Of a stretch of 27,804 nucleotides of DNA, positions 1 to 7,137 are shown one piece after another. Numbering within the stretch: position 1 is the stretch's first letter; each line of letters begins with the position of its first letter. The stretch covers positions 1-27,804 of the forward strand of contig CAUJFK010000051.1 in assembly GCA_963169175.1 (NCBI GenBank), written 5' to 3'. The notes below the pieces were generated by a model. The model saw only the letters and a list, made by a program, of their open reading frames with translations, was not told where the DNA came from and made no database searches. Made by a program: the position numbers and the translations under genes. Origin of the DNA: Acidobacteriota bacterium (lineage in GTDB: Bacteria > Acidobacteriota > Blastocatellia > Pyrinomonadales > Pyrinomonadaceae).

Positions 1-1500
1 CGCCTCGTCGCCGTGCGCCGCATCCGCTGCATGGCCGTCATCCGGCAGAGGCTCGTGAAATCGTTCTTTTCCCCAAAACGTCATGACCATCATCCTGGTC
101 ATATAAATGGCCGTCAGCACCGCAGTGAACGTCGCGATCGCCCACAAGATCTCTTCTCCAGGAAAAGGCCGCTGCGGAAAATAGGTGTCCGCGGCAAAGG
201 TCTTGTAAAGTATCTCGTCCTTTGAGAAAAAGCCCGCAAATATTGGGATTCCGGAAATCGCAAGCCAGCCCGCCGCCATTGTCACGAAGGTGATGGGCAT
301 ATACTTTTTCAAATTGCCCATACGGCGCATGTCCTGTTCGTGGTGCATTCCGTGAATGACCGAACCCGAACCAAGGAACAACAGGGCCTTGAAAAAAGCG
401 TGCGTCATGACGTGAAAGATAGCAACGACAAACGCCCCAACGCCGGCGGCCAGGAACATAAACCCAAGCTGCGAAACGGTTGAATACGCGAGCACTTTCT
501 TTATATCGTTTTGCGCTATCGCGATGGTCGCGGCTAATAAGGCGGTTGCCGCACCGATGACGGCGATTATCCACATCGCGGTCGGGGCCTTTTGATAGAT
601 CGCATTCGAGCGGACAACGAGATATACGCCCGCCGTGACCATCGTTGCGGCGTGGATCAGCGCGGAAACAGGCGTCGGACCGGCCATGGCGTCCGGCAAC
701 CATGTAAGAAGCGGTATCTGCGCCGATTTACCAGTGGCGCCGATGAACAGCAGCACACCCACAGACGTTAATCCGCCGGCAGCGATAGCTCCCCACGTAA
801 ATGGATCGGCAGATGCAAAGTGAGTCAGGACATACGTGAAAACGCTTTCGACCTGGACGCCGTCAACAGTTTTGTCGAAGAACGAAACCGACCCGGTGAG
901 CGCGAAGATAAGGAAGATAGCCATCAGCACTCCCCAGTCTCCGATGCGGTTCATAACGAAGGCCTTCTTCGCCGCCCGCCGCGCCTCGTCACGATTGATG
1001 AAATAGCCGATCAGCAAATACGAGCACAATCCCACGCCTTCCCATCCGACGAACATCAACAAGTAGTTGTCCGCCAGCACGAGCGTGAGCATGGCGAACA
1101 TGAATAGGTTCAGATACGCGAAGAACCGATAGAACCCGCTGTCGCCGCGCATATATCCGGTCGCAAAGATATGAATAAGGAGGCCGACAAACGTAATGAA
1201 ACACACGTAGATGCCGCTTAGGCGGTCCATTCCCAGCCCGAAATCGGCCCTGAATCCGCCAACGTTTATCCATGTCCAGATCTGGTCCAGCACCGGCTTG
1301 TTCGCAAACAAGGCCCCTTCATGGGGCGTCCCGATACCGAACGCGATCATAAATGCGACGATAGTCGAGATCGCTATCGTACCGCACGCGACCACTCCGC
1401 TGAACATCTCGTTCTTTAACCGGCCGCCGATCAGCCAATTGATGGCCGCACCGATAAGCGGGGCGAAGATGATCAGACTTAATAGATTATTTTCAGTCAT
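1..1500 (-). CDS. nuoL: NADH-quinone oxidoreductase subunit L (partial, C-terminus beyond window)
   Basis: This is the antiporter-like proton-pumping membrane subunit of respiratory complex I. Reading leftward from the ATG at 1498-1500 gives 500 open codons to the window edge, so about the last 100-200 residues are missing. Visible family signatures are the WEGVGLCSYLLIGY segment, LTWLPDAMAGPTPVSALIHA with its conserved lysine-bearing neighbourhood, and HAFFKALLFLGSGSVIHG followed by MRRMGNLKKYMP. The protein is a chain of hydrophobic helices from the N-terminus onward. The start is supported by a GAAAGG-like ribosome binding site about 12 nt upstream. It is the last nuo gene in view; nuoM and nuoN would be expected to the left. 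Upstream lies a broken hicBA pair separating it from nuoK. Confidence 0.96.
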   Translation of the reverse strand, partial: MTENNLLSLIIFAPLIGAAINWLIGGRLKNEMFSGVVACGTIAISTIVAFMIAFGIGTPHEGALFANKPVLDQIWTWINVGGFRADFGLGMDRLSGIYVCFITFVGLLIHIFATGYMRGDSGFYRFFAYLNLFMFAMLTLVLADNYLLMFVGWEGVGLCSYLLIGYFINRDEARRAAKKAFVMNRIGDWGVLMAIFLIFALTGSVSFFDKTVDGVQVESVFTYVLTHFASADPFTWGAIAAGGLTSVGVLLFIGATGKSAQIPLLTWLPDAMAGPTPVSALIHAATMVTAGVYLVVRSNAIYQKAPTAMWIIAVIGAATALLAATIAIAQNDIKKVLAYSTVSQLGFMFLAAGVGAFVVAIFHVMTHAFFKALLFLGSGSVIHGMHHEQDMRRMGNLKKYMPITFVTMAAGWLAISGIPIFAGFFSKDEILYKTFAADTYFPQRPFPGEEILWAIATFTAVLTAIYMTRMMVMTFWGKERFHEPLPDDGHAADAAHGDEA

Positions 1501-1520
1501 TATACGAAAACGCCTTTCAG

Positions 1521-1743
1521 CTAAACCTTTTTGACGAATTCATCGATCGTCAGATTTGCAAAGCGTATCAAGCTTCGCAAAGTTCCTTTCGCAACCTCGC
1601 GGTGTTTCCGGATCGAAAAAGAGGCCATTGCACCATCCTTCACCATTTACCATGTGGCTACCGCTCTGCCGGACAAAAACCCAGTCGAATCGCCCAAATA
1701 TTTTGACAACTTCCTCACCGCTCAAAACCGGAAGCTGAGCCAT
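1521..1743 (-). pseudogene. hicA: Frameshifted HicA-type mRNA interferase toxin
   Basis: HicA toxins are small double-stranded-RNA-binding-fold RNases with one catalytic histidine. The first frame gives an N-terminal half ending in RQSGSHMV, the usual G-S-H active-site block. The second half, KDGAMASFSIRKHREVAKG followed by TLRSLIRFANL, is perfectly HicA-like but lies in another frame and ends at the TAG at 1521-1523. The total length of 223 nt is 3n+1, consistent with one extra base in the AAA run at about 1645-1648. Removing one A restores a normal 73-74-residue HicA. Its ATG overlaps the stop codon of the preceding hicB (TAATG). I infer a dead gene; a sequencing error is the alternative. 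Confidence 0.85.
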
Positions 1744-1948
1744 TAGGCGGCCACCTCGACCTGACGTGTTTCTATCGTCAAGGGCATCCCTCGCTCAGCC
1801 CGGACCTCAAGACAGACCTTGAAGCGTCTTTGATATTCTCGACAGCCTCCTCTTTTGTACTGCCTTGGCTTACGCAACCGGGAATCGAGGGGCATTCGAC
1901 GATCCATACTCCGTCCTCATCGCGTTCGATTGTGATGTTAAAAATCAT
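1743..1948 (-). pseudogene. hicB: Frameshifted HicB-type antitoxin
   Basis: HicB antitoxins have an N-terminal partial RNase H-like fold that blocks HicA. The reading frame from the ATG at 1946-1948 gives a typical HicB start (ERDEDGVWIVECPSIPGC, then SQGSTKEEAVENIKDA), but then stops early. The expected ending, KVCLEVRAERG then MPLTIETRQVEVAA, is in another frame and reaches the TAA at 1743-1745. The length of 206 nt is 3n+2, consistent with loss of one base near 1820-1825 in the NIKDA-(I)-KV region. Together with the frameshift in the following hicA, this module carries two independent indels. Confidence 0.85.
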
Positions 1949-2010
1949 CTGTCGTTTATCAATCAGTGGGGTGCTCGCATGCTTCCTTGCGCCTGATCTC
2001 CATCTCCGAT

Positions 2011-2030
2011 CAACAAACTGAAGTTTGTTG
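2011..2030. repeat. 20-bp palindromic repeat, copy 1
   Basis: A perfect inverted repeat with 9-bp arms (CAACAAACT and AGTTTGTTG) around a GA spacer lies just past nuoK. It is followed on the plus strand by GGACTCAATTC, within which the nuoK stop codon falls. The palindrome at 11355-11374 behind nuoC has the same architecture, the same core (CAAACTGAAGTTTG) and nearly the same flank (GGACTTAATTC). This marks a dispersed repeat family rather than an ordinary terminator; there is no U-tract. Confidence 0.75.
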
Positions 2031-2033
2031 GAC

Positions 2034-2339
2034 TCAATTCTTCAAAAGGCTGGCGTCGTCAACGTCGATCGAAACACTGTTTCGGTAGAACGCGATGATT
2101 ATTCCCAGCCCAACCGCGGCCTCTGCAGCGGCTACGCTCATTACCATAAAGACAAAAAGCTGTCCCGTCACATCGGCGTAATAACGAGAAAACGCGACGA
2201 AGGTAAGGTTTACCGCATTGAGCATCAGCTCAATACACATGAACATGCCAAGCGCGTTTCGTTTAAAAACAACTCCGGTCGCACCGATCGTGAAAAGTAT
2301 GCCTGAAAGTGCCAGGTAGCTTGCTAAACTCGGCTCCAT
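2034..2339 (-). CDS. nuoK: NADH-quinone oxidoreductase subunit K
   Basis: Small membrane subunit of complex I, 101 residues, the usual family size. Three hydrophobic helices are visible. The two buried glutamates important for proton translocation in the family are present: Glu37 in the MCIELMLNAVNL segment and Glu73 in SVAAAEAAVGLG, matching E36 and E72 of the E. coli protein. A GAAAGAAC-like ribosome binding site precedes the ATG. It sits 49 nt downstream of nuoJ. Its last codon and TGA stop (AAT TGA) lie inside the conserved flank of a dispersed palindrome, so the C-terminal end may have been set by insertion of that element. Confidence 0.96.
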   Translation of the reverse strand: MEPSLASYLALSGILFTIGATGVVFKRNALGMFMCIELMLNAVNLTFVAFSRYYADVTGQLFVFMVMSVAAAEAAVGLGIIIAFYRNSVSIDVDDASLLKN

Positions 2340-2388
2340 ATTTCTATAAAAGTTCTTTCATTAAATAAGATCCAACTACCGTAGATCA

Positions 2389-2973
2389 TTAGAGAGCGAT
2401 CCGAAAATCGTCTTTTTCCTGGCCTTCGTTCCGGCGATCCAGCTCTTCGTTGATGACCAACCTCAGCTGTGTCGGTTCAAGCCGCCTGACCAGGATGACA
2501 CCGCCAATTATTGCCATCAGAAGCAGAACGCCGACAATTTCGACCGGCAGCAGATATTCACTGTACATTGCCTGGCCGATACTCAATGTCTTACCGACAG
2601 TTTGGTCAACATTTACCGTATGATTTGGCGCCCGCATAACGGCGTAGAAAATAAAAAATGTCTGCACAAGCAGGATCAGGCCGAGGCCGGCCCCGAGAGC
2701 GTATAGGTATTTCAATCTCGTCAACGGACGGTCCTCGTCCAGGTTCAAAAGCATTATCACAAAGACCACCAGCACCATTATCGCCCCGGCATATATCAAT
2801 ATCTGCACCGCCGCTATGAATGGAGCGGCGAGCGTGACGTAGATACAGGACAGGGCAATGAACACACCGATCAACGAGATGGCGCTGTACAGCGGATTTC
2901 GGTGATACACCAACGACAGGGCGCACGCAATAGCAAACCCTGCGAAAAGATAAAATAGAACTGTGCTCGCCAT
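2389..2973 (-). CDS. nuoJ: NADH-quinone oxidoreductase subunit J
   Basis: Membrane subunit J of complex I, 194 residues with about five transmembrane helices. The segment IYAGAIMVLVVFVIMLLNL is the conserved third helix, which contains the family's pi-bulge region and contacts NuoK. I chose the ATG at 2971-2973 because the protein then starts with a normal hydrophobic helix. A longer reading to 3045 would add 24 residues translated from an intergenic inverted repeat. The gene normally upstream, nuoI, is missing; nuoH lies 115 nt upstream across that repeat. Confidence 0.95.
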   Translation of the reverse strand: MASTVLFYLFAGFAIACALSLVYHRNPLYSAISLIGVFIALSCIYVTLAAPFIAAVQILIYAGAIMVLVVFVIMLLNLDEDRPLTRLKYLYALGAGLGLILLVQTFFIFYAVMRAPNHTVNVDQTVGKTLSIGQAMYSEYLLPVEIVGVLLLMAIIGGVILVRRLEPTQLRLVINEELDRRNEGQEKDDFRIAL

Positions 2974-2980
2974 AAGATCT

Positions 2981-3074
2981 AACGCCGAGACGCGGAGACG
3001 CAGAGTAAATACGGAGACAGCACAGGTTTTGCCCCAATGGCCCAAGTCCCTCTGCGTCTCTCCGTCTCTGCGTT
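2981..3074. repeat. Inverted repeat of GAGACGCRGAG-type between nuoH and nuoJ
   Basis: The left arm (2981-3005, beginning AACGCCGAGACGCGG) and the right arm (3050-3074, ending CTCTGCGTT) are reverse complements at 22 of 25 positions, separated by 44 nt. The transcript could fold into a long hairpin inside the nuo message. The GAGACGCAGAG wording resembles degenerate intergenic repeats seen in many environmental bacterial genomes, and a related single arm occurs at 26036-26075. The element occupies exactly the position where nuoI would normally be. Confidence 0.75.
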
Positions 3075-3088
3075 GAAAATCATCATGA

Positions 3089-4177
3089 TCAACTATTCAA
3101 AAAATACACAACCACGATCGTCACGATCGTATTCGCGATCGCCAGCGGGAGCAGGAATTTCCAGCCGAAATTCATCAACTGGTCGAACCTGAACCGCGGC
3201 AGGGTCCCGCGCACCCATATATATAAAAACAGGAAGAAGCAAATCTTGCCGACAAAGGCCGCAAGGCTGACTAGGGCATACGGTACGGAGCCAACCTCAA
3301 AGATGTGGCTCAGCCCGGGCACATACCAGCCGCCGAGGAACAGTACCGTGGACATGACCGAAACCGTGAACATGTTCACGTACTCGGCCATAAAGAACAG
3401 GGCAAATTTCAGCGCCGAATACTCTGTATGAAAACCCGCAACCAGTTCTGTTTCCGCCTCGGGCAGATCGAACGGCACGCGGTTAGTTTCGGCGAATGCG
3501 GCGATCAGAAAAATGACGAATCCGATGATCTGCGGAATAATGAACCATCTGAACGGCGAATTGATCTGCGCGTAGATGATGCCATTTAGATCGAGCGTTC
3601 CGGCAAGCATGACAACGCCAAGGATAGACGCTCCCATCGCAAGCTCGTAGCTGATCATCTGCGCCGACGACCGAAGCCCGCCCATCAGTGAATACTTGCT
3701 GTTCGACGACCAGCCCGCCAGAGCAATGCCGTAAACGCCGACCGAAGTTATTCCTAAAACATAAAGCACGCCGACGTCTATCTGCGCTATTGTCAGTGGC
3801 AGTTGGCGGATTCCTTCACCCAGCCCGTATGGAAGAAAGGTCCAATCGACGGTAGTTATCGGCGGGCCGAACGGGTAAACAACGATCGGAAGCAGGGCAC
3901 ACGTCAACGCGACCATTGGGGCCAGAAAATAGACAAATTTCGTCGATTTATCCGGAACAAGATCTTCCTTGAAGATAAACTTCAGCAGGTCGGCAAACGG
4001 CTGCAATACTCCCCACGGCCCCACACGGTTCGGCCCGATACGGCCTTGTATCCAGCCCAGCACCTTGCGCTCCGCAAGCACCGTGTAAGCGACGATCATC
4101 AACACGCCCTGAAAGGCGAGCAGGAGAGCGATCGCGTACACGATGAACGGAAATGCAGTTTTTAATAAAGATTCCAT
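3089..4177 (-). CDS. nuoH: NADH-quinone oxidoreductase subunit H
   Basis: Membrane subunit of complex I that forms part of the quinone-binding chamber at the interface with NuoB and NuoD. It has 362 residues, within the usual family range, with about eight to nine hydrophobic helices. Conserved blocks are AERKVLGWIQGRIGPNRVGP near residues 35-54, LPLTIAQIDVGVLYV, and AFAETNRVPFDLPEAETELV followed by GFHTEYS, the acidic loop typical of ND1/NuoH. The ATG at 4175-4177 is only 4 nt beyond the stop of the preceding broken hicA, suggesting the toxin-antitoxin pair was inserted cleanly in the operon gap. Confidence 0.97.
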   Translation of the reverse strand: MESLLKTAFPFIVYAIALLLAFQGVLMIVAYTVLAERKVLGWIQGRIGPNRVGPWGVLQPFADLLKFIFKEDLVPDKSTKFVYFLAPMVALTCALLPIVVYPFGPPITTVDWTFLPYGLGEGIRQLPLTIAQIDVGVLYVLGITSVGVYGIALAGWSSNSKYSLMGGLRSSAQMISYELAMGASILGVVMLAGTLDLNGIIYAQINSPFRWFIIPQIIGFVIFLIAAFAETNRVPFDLPEAETELVAGFHTEYSALKFALFFMAEYVNMFTVSVMSTVLFLGGWYVPGLSHIFEVGSVPYALVSLAAFVGKICFFLFLYIWVRGTLPRFRFDQLMNFGWKFLLPLAIANTIVTIVVVYFLNS

Positions 4178-4181
4178 TTAG

Positions 4182-4405
4182 CTATAGAAGTTTTTCGAAC
4201 GCATCGACCGTTAATCCTGTTTGCCGGATGATCCCGCGAAGTGTTCCTTTTGCTACTTCCTTGTGGTCCGGAACAACTCTCGGCGAAAAGGAGCAATTTC
4301 TTGTCGCAGAATAATATGACTTCCTTTCTGCCGGTCGAAGACATAACCAATTTTGCCAAGGGCCTTGACCGTATCCCGCCCAGATACCTGCGGAAGCCTA
4401 CTCAA
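4182..4405 (-). pseudogene. hicA: Frameshifted HicA-type toxin
   Basis: From a TTG overlapping the hicB stop (TTGA), the frame reads SRLPQVSGRDTVKALGKIGY, then VFDRQKGSHIILRQE with the catalytic histidine, and soon stops. The remaining conserved half, VVPDHKEVAKGTLRGIIRQT then GLTVDAFEKLL, follows in another frame to the TAG at 4182-4184. The length of 224 nt is 3n+2, consistent with one lost base near the CCTTTT tract, about 70 nt into the second half of the gene. The partner hicB upstream is intact. The lesion separates the active-site histidine from the rest of the fold, so I expect no toxin activity. Confidence 0.83.
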
Positions 4406-4614
4406 GCTGCAACCTCGACGATCTCTTCCATTATCGAGGGTGGCACCGGATCTCCATGTGCTTCAAGGCTCTCAAGATACAACTCGATCGCTTCCTTAAT
4501 ATTTTCAAGCGCCTCTGTTCGCGTAGAGCCTTGAGTCATGCATCCCGGGAGAGCCGGAACCTCTGCAACATACACTCCATCTTCGTCCTGCTCGATCAGT
4601 ACCCTGTATTTCAT
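4402..4614 (-). CDS. hicB: HicB-family antitoxin (orphaned)
   Basis: A 70-residue HicB-like protein with the typical opening YRVLIEQDEDGVYVAEVPAL, then PGCMTQGSTRTEALENIKEA and a helix ending in EEIVEVAA. It has no appended DNA-binding domain, which is usual for the short HicB form. The family binds and neutralises HicA and may repress its own promoter when a DNA-binding domain is present. The stop codon overlaps the TTG start of the following hicA, the standard coupling, but that hicA is frameshifted. The antitoxin is therefore probably a survivor without a partner here, unless it acts on a HicA elsewhere. It starts 39 nt after nuoG. Confidence 0.85.
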   Translation of the reverse strand: MKYRVLIEQDEDGVYVAEVPALPGCMTQGSTRTEALENIKEAIELYLESLEAHGDPVPPSIMEEIVEVAA

Positions 4615-4653
4615 GCGATCACTCCGCGATCGGATTCAGCAGCTCGTACCATA

Positions 4654-6918
4654 TCACTCTCTATCCCGTGCTCCGACCGCTGCGGCTTCCGCTATGCCTT
4701 CAGGTTTCAGACTGCCGTCCAGATCAAACTGTTCAAGCGGTGCAAGCAATAGATTTGGCGGTTTCGGATTGCCGTGGGCCAGCAGGTGAAACTGCAGCGT
4801 CTTGCTTGTCATCGTCGTCAGCCGATGCAGCTTGTGCCCGATCCGCGGCGTAACCGTGACTTTCTCGCCCGGTGTCCCGAGTGCATCAACATTTTCTTTC
4901 AGAGCACCGGCCGCGGTCGAGACATCGCGTCCCGCAACAATTGCATGTTTTGCCTGAACAGGATGTGATTCGTCCTTCAATGCTGGATAACGCAGCCCTT
5001 CATATGCGGCCACTGCATCGGCCAGCTTTCTAAAAACGCCCGAAGCAGAATGTTCAAGGCCCAGATCGACGCCCATTGCTCGGGCCATCAGATCAGTTAT
5101 CATCCAGTCCGGCTTTGACTGATGCAGCGGGTCGATCGACAGACGGACGCGTTGGACATTGCCCGCATTGTTCGTGTAAGTGCCGTCAACTTCCGCGAAC
5201 GACGCAGCCGGCAGAACTACGTCCGCGAACTCGGTTGTTTCGGTTTCGAACAATTCCTGAACGACGACGAGGTCCTTATTCGCCAACAGAGCGGGTTCTT
5301 GCAGGCTTCCGGCTATCAGCAATGCCTTTGATCGGGCAGCTACATCGCTCGCGGTCCCGGCATTCGGAAGAATATCGATCGCTCCGACCGAATTGTTATA
5401 CAGCGGCAGCGGGTGGAGCAGCACGCGGCCTGTGTCGGATGCAAGACTGCCGGCCGCTCCCGCGATCACGGCCTGTGCTGCCGGCGAAAGGTGGCTTGCG
5501 GCCATGATTACCAGATCGCCGTCAGTCGCTTCGACAGTGTTTCGGAAAGCGCCCAGCTCCGCCGCATCGATCCCAAGTTTTGCGGCGGCGCTGTTTTCAT
5601 CAAGGCCGCCGAAAACGAATTGGACGAACGCATCGTACGAGTTTGGTGCGATATGAATGAACTGCGTCGCCGATTGCCGGACGAGGTTGATGGGCGTGTC
5701 ATTAACGATGATGACCTTTGCCGCGTTGTTGGAGACGGCTTTGCGAATTTGTTTGGCCGTAAATGTTTGTTCCTCTTCCGGTTCACCACCGATCAGGATG
5801 ATCGTTTTCGCAAAGCGGATGTCGCGATGTGTTGCCAGCGGAGCGCTCAGGTTGGCAAAAAACGCCGACATATCGGCACGGTCATCGACACCGATCGGGC
5901 CTTTGGCCGCATCTTCCGCAAAACGGCTAAGGGCAAAAAGGGATTCGTTCGTCAGCCGCGGCGATGCAATGACTCCAACAGATCCCGCACTGGCTTTAAA
6001 TTTCTCAGCGATCAGTTCAAAAGCCTGGTCCCATGTCGCCGGGATCAGCTTTCCGCCTTTTGCATAACGAATAAGCGGCGTCTTGATCCGGTCGGCGTGA
6101 TTTATGAACTCATGGCCAAAGCGTGCCTTAACATCAAGGAATTCACCATTTAATCCGTTTACATATCGGTCGCGGGCAACGATTCGATGCACCTTGCCGC
6201 CGCGTGTGCCAATGGAGAGCTGCATTCCGTCCGAGCTGTACGTGTCGGTCGAAATGATCTGGTCAAGTTCCCACGGACGTGTCTCGTGCCGATATACCGC
6301 ATCAAGAATAGTGCCGGTGGGGCATACTTCAACGCAATTGCCGCATTGTGAGCAATCGAGCCAGCCGCCATACATGCCGATGACGGTGACAACACCGCGA
6401 TTTCCGGCCTCGATCGCATCTTCGCCCATCCATTCAGAGCAAACGCGTGTACATCGCTTGCACAAGATGCAGCGCTGCGGATCATTGGCGATCATCGGCG
6501 ACCAATATTTATCGGGCTGAACGTTCTTTTTCTCGGTAAACCGTTCTTCGAGGTCGCCCCAGTCGAACGTGACCTCCTGCAGTTCACATTCGCCGCCGCG
6601 GTCGCAGACCGGACAATCAAGCGGGTGATTGGCGAGCAGGAATTCGCCCATTGCCCGCTGGATCTTTTCGATCTCGGTGCTTTCAGTGGTGACCACCATG
6701 CCGTCCGTGCACTTTATCGCACACGAAGGCTGCAGCTTGGGCATCTTTTCGATGTGGACCAGGCACATTCGGCAGGAGGCCTGCACTTCCAGATCATTGT
6801 AGTAGCAGAACGACGGAATATTGAATCCGTTGTCGCGGCACACGTCTATTAGCACGGCGCCTTTTTCAGTTTCATATTCCTCGCCGTTGATCTTAACTTT
6901 AATAAGTTCGTTAGACAT
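4654..6918 (-). CDS. nuoG: NADH-quinone oxidoreductase subunit G
   Basis: The large iron-sulfur subunit of the NADH module, 754 residues. The N-terminal plant-type ferredoxin domain has Cys38, Cys49, Cys52 and Cys66 for a 2Fe-2S cluster. Next comes the His-Cys3 cluster site (His98, Cys102, Cys105, Cys111). Two 4Fe-4S sites follow at Cys150/153/156/160 and Cys189/192/195/199. From about residue 220 onward the protein is a molybdopterin-oxidoreductase-like domain, which in NuoG carries no cofactor and serves structurally. The extra cluster (N7) motif of some NuoG proteins was not seen. The gene directly follows the THX gene, whose stop codon abuts the start region, and precedes hicB. Confidence 0.97.
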   Translation of the reverse strand: MSNELIKVKINGEEYETEKGAVLIDVCRDNGFNIPSFCYYNDLEVQASCRMCLVHIEKMPKLQPSCAIKCTDGMVVTTESTEIEKIQRAMGEFLLANHPLDCPVCDRGGECELQEVTFDWGDLEERFTEKKNVQPDKYWSPMIANDPQRCILCKRCTRVCSEWMGEDAIEAGNRGVVTVIGMYGGWLDCSQCGNCVEVCPTGTILDAVYRHETRPWELDQIISTDTYSSDGMQLSIGTRGGKVHRIVARDRYVNGLNGEFLDVKARFGHEFINHADRIKTPLIRYAKGGKLIPATWDQAFELIAEKFKASAGSVGVIASPRLTNESLFALSRFAEDAAKGPIGVDDRADMSAFFANLSAPLATHRDIRFAKTIILIGGEPEEEQTFTAKQIRKAVSNNAAKVIIVNDTPINLVRQSATQFIHIAPNSYDAFVQFVFGGLDENSAAAKLGIDAAELGAFRNTVEATDGDLVIMAASHLSPAAQAVIAGAAGSLASDTGRVLLHPLPLYNNSVGAIDILPNAGTASDVAARSKALLIAGSLQEPALLANKDLVVVQELFETETTEFADVVLPAASFAEVDGTYTNNAGNVQRVRLSIDPLHQSKPDWMITDLMARAMGVDLGLEHSASGVFRKLADAVAAYEGLRYPALKDESHPVQAKHAIVAGRDVSTAAGALKENVDALGTPGEKVTVTPRIGHKLHRLTTMTSKTLQFHLLAHGNPKPPNLLLAPLEQFDLDGSLKPEGIAEAAAVGARDRE

Positions 6919-7101
6919 TTATGCCTGTTCCTGCTCGGTTTTCTTCTTTACCTTTATCTTCGGGGCATCTTCGCCCGAAACAGCCGCAACCTTCGTTCGC
7001 GGCGCGGCCGCAACCACTGCTTTACTCGGCTTCTGCCGTGTTTTGCCAAAACTTCCAGCAAAGATCTTGCCGCGACGCGTTCTTTTATCTCCCTTTCCCA
7101 T
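6919..7101 (-). CDS. 30S ribosomal protein THX with C-terminal extension
   Basis: The first 23 residues, MGKGDKRTRRGKIFAGSFGK followed by TRQ, match the pattern of bacterial THX, a tiny basic protein that sits in the head of the small ribosomal subunit. THX proteins are usually about 25-50 residues; this one has 60, with an Ala/Lys-rich tail ending KVKKKTEQEQA. Its stop codon immediately precedes the nuoG start and it begins 36 nt after nuoF, so it should be translated from the complex I message. I recognise the family from the N-terminal motif alone; the tail has no recognised function. Confidence 0.8.
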   Translation of the reverse strand: MGKGDKRTRRGKIFAGSFGKTRQKPSKAVVAAAPRTKVAAVSGEDAPKIKVKKKTEQEQA

Positions 7102-7137
7102 TGGTTCCTTACTGCTCCTCTCGATTCAAAATTTGAT

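Noticed and set aside
38..703. A 221-residue minus-strand reading frame.
   Set aside because: It lies in another frame of nuoL, has a Cys/Arg/His-rich, non-protein-like composition, and the nuoL frame is clearly coding.
4611..4653. An alternative frame behind nuoG (GIESDMVRAAESDRGVIA) ending in an ATGA overlap with hicB, hinting that the NuoG C-terminus is frameshifted or that a tiny ORF is present.
   Set aside because: The stretch is under 30 codons and bounded by a TAG upstream; the in-frame NuoG ending is plausible and I could not compare relatives.
5413..6153. A 246-residue plus-strand frame opposite nuoG.
   Set aside because: It is antisense to an unmistakable nuoG and has no domain pattern.
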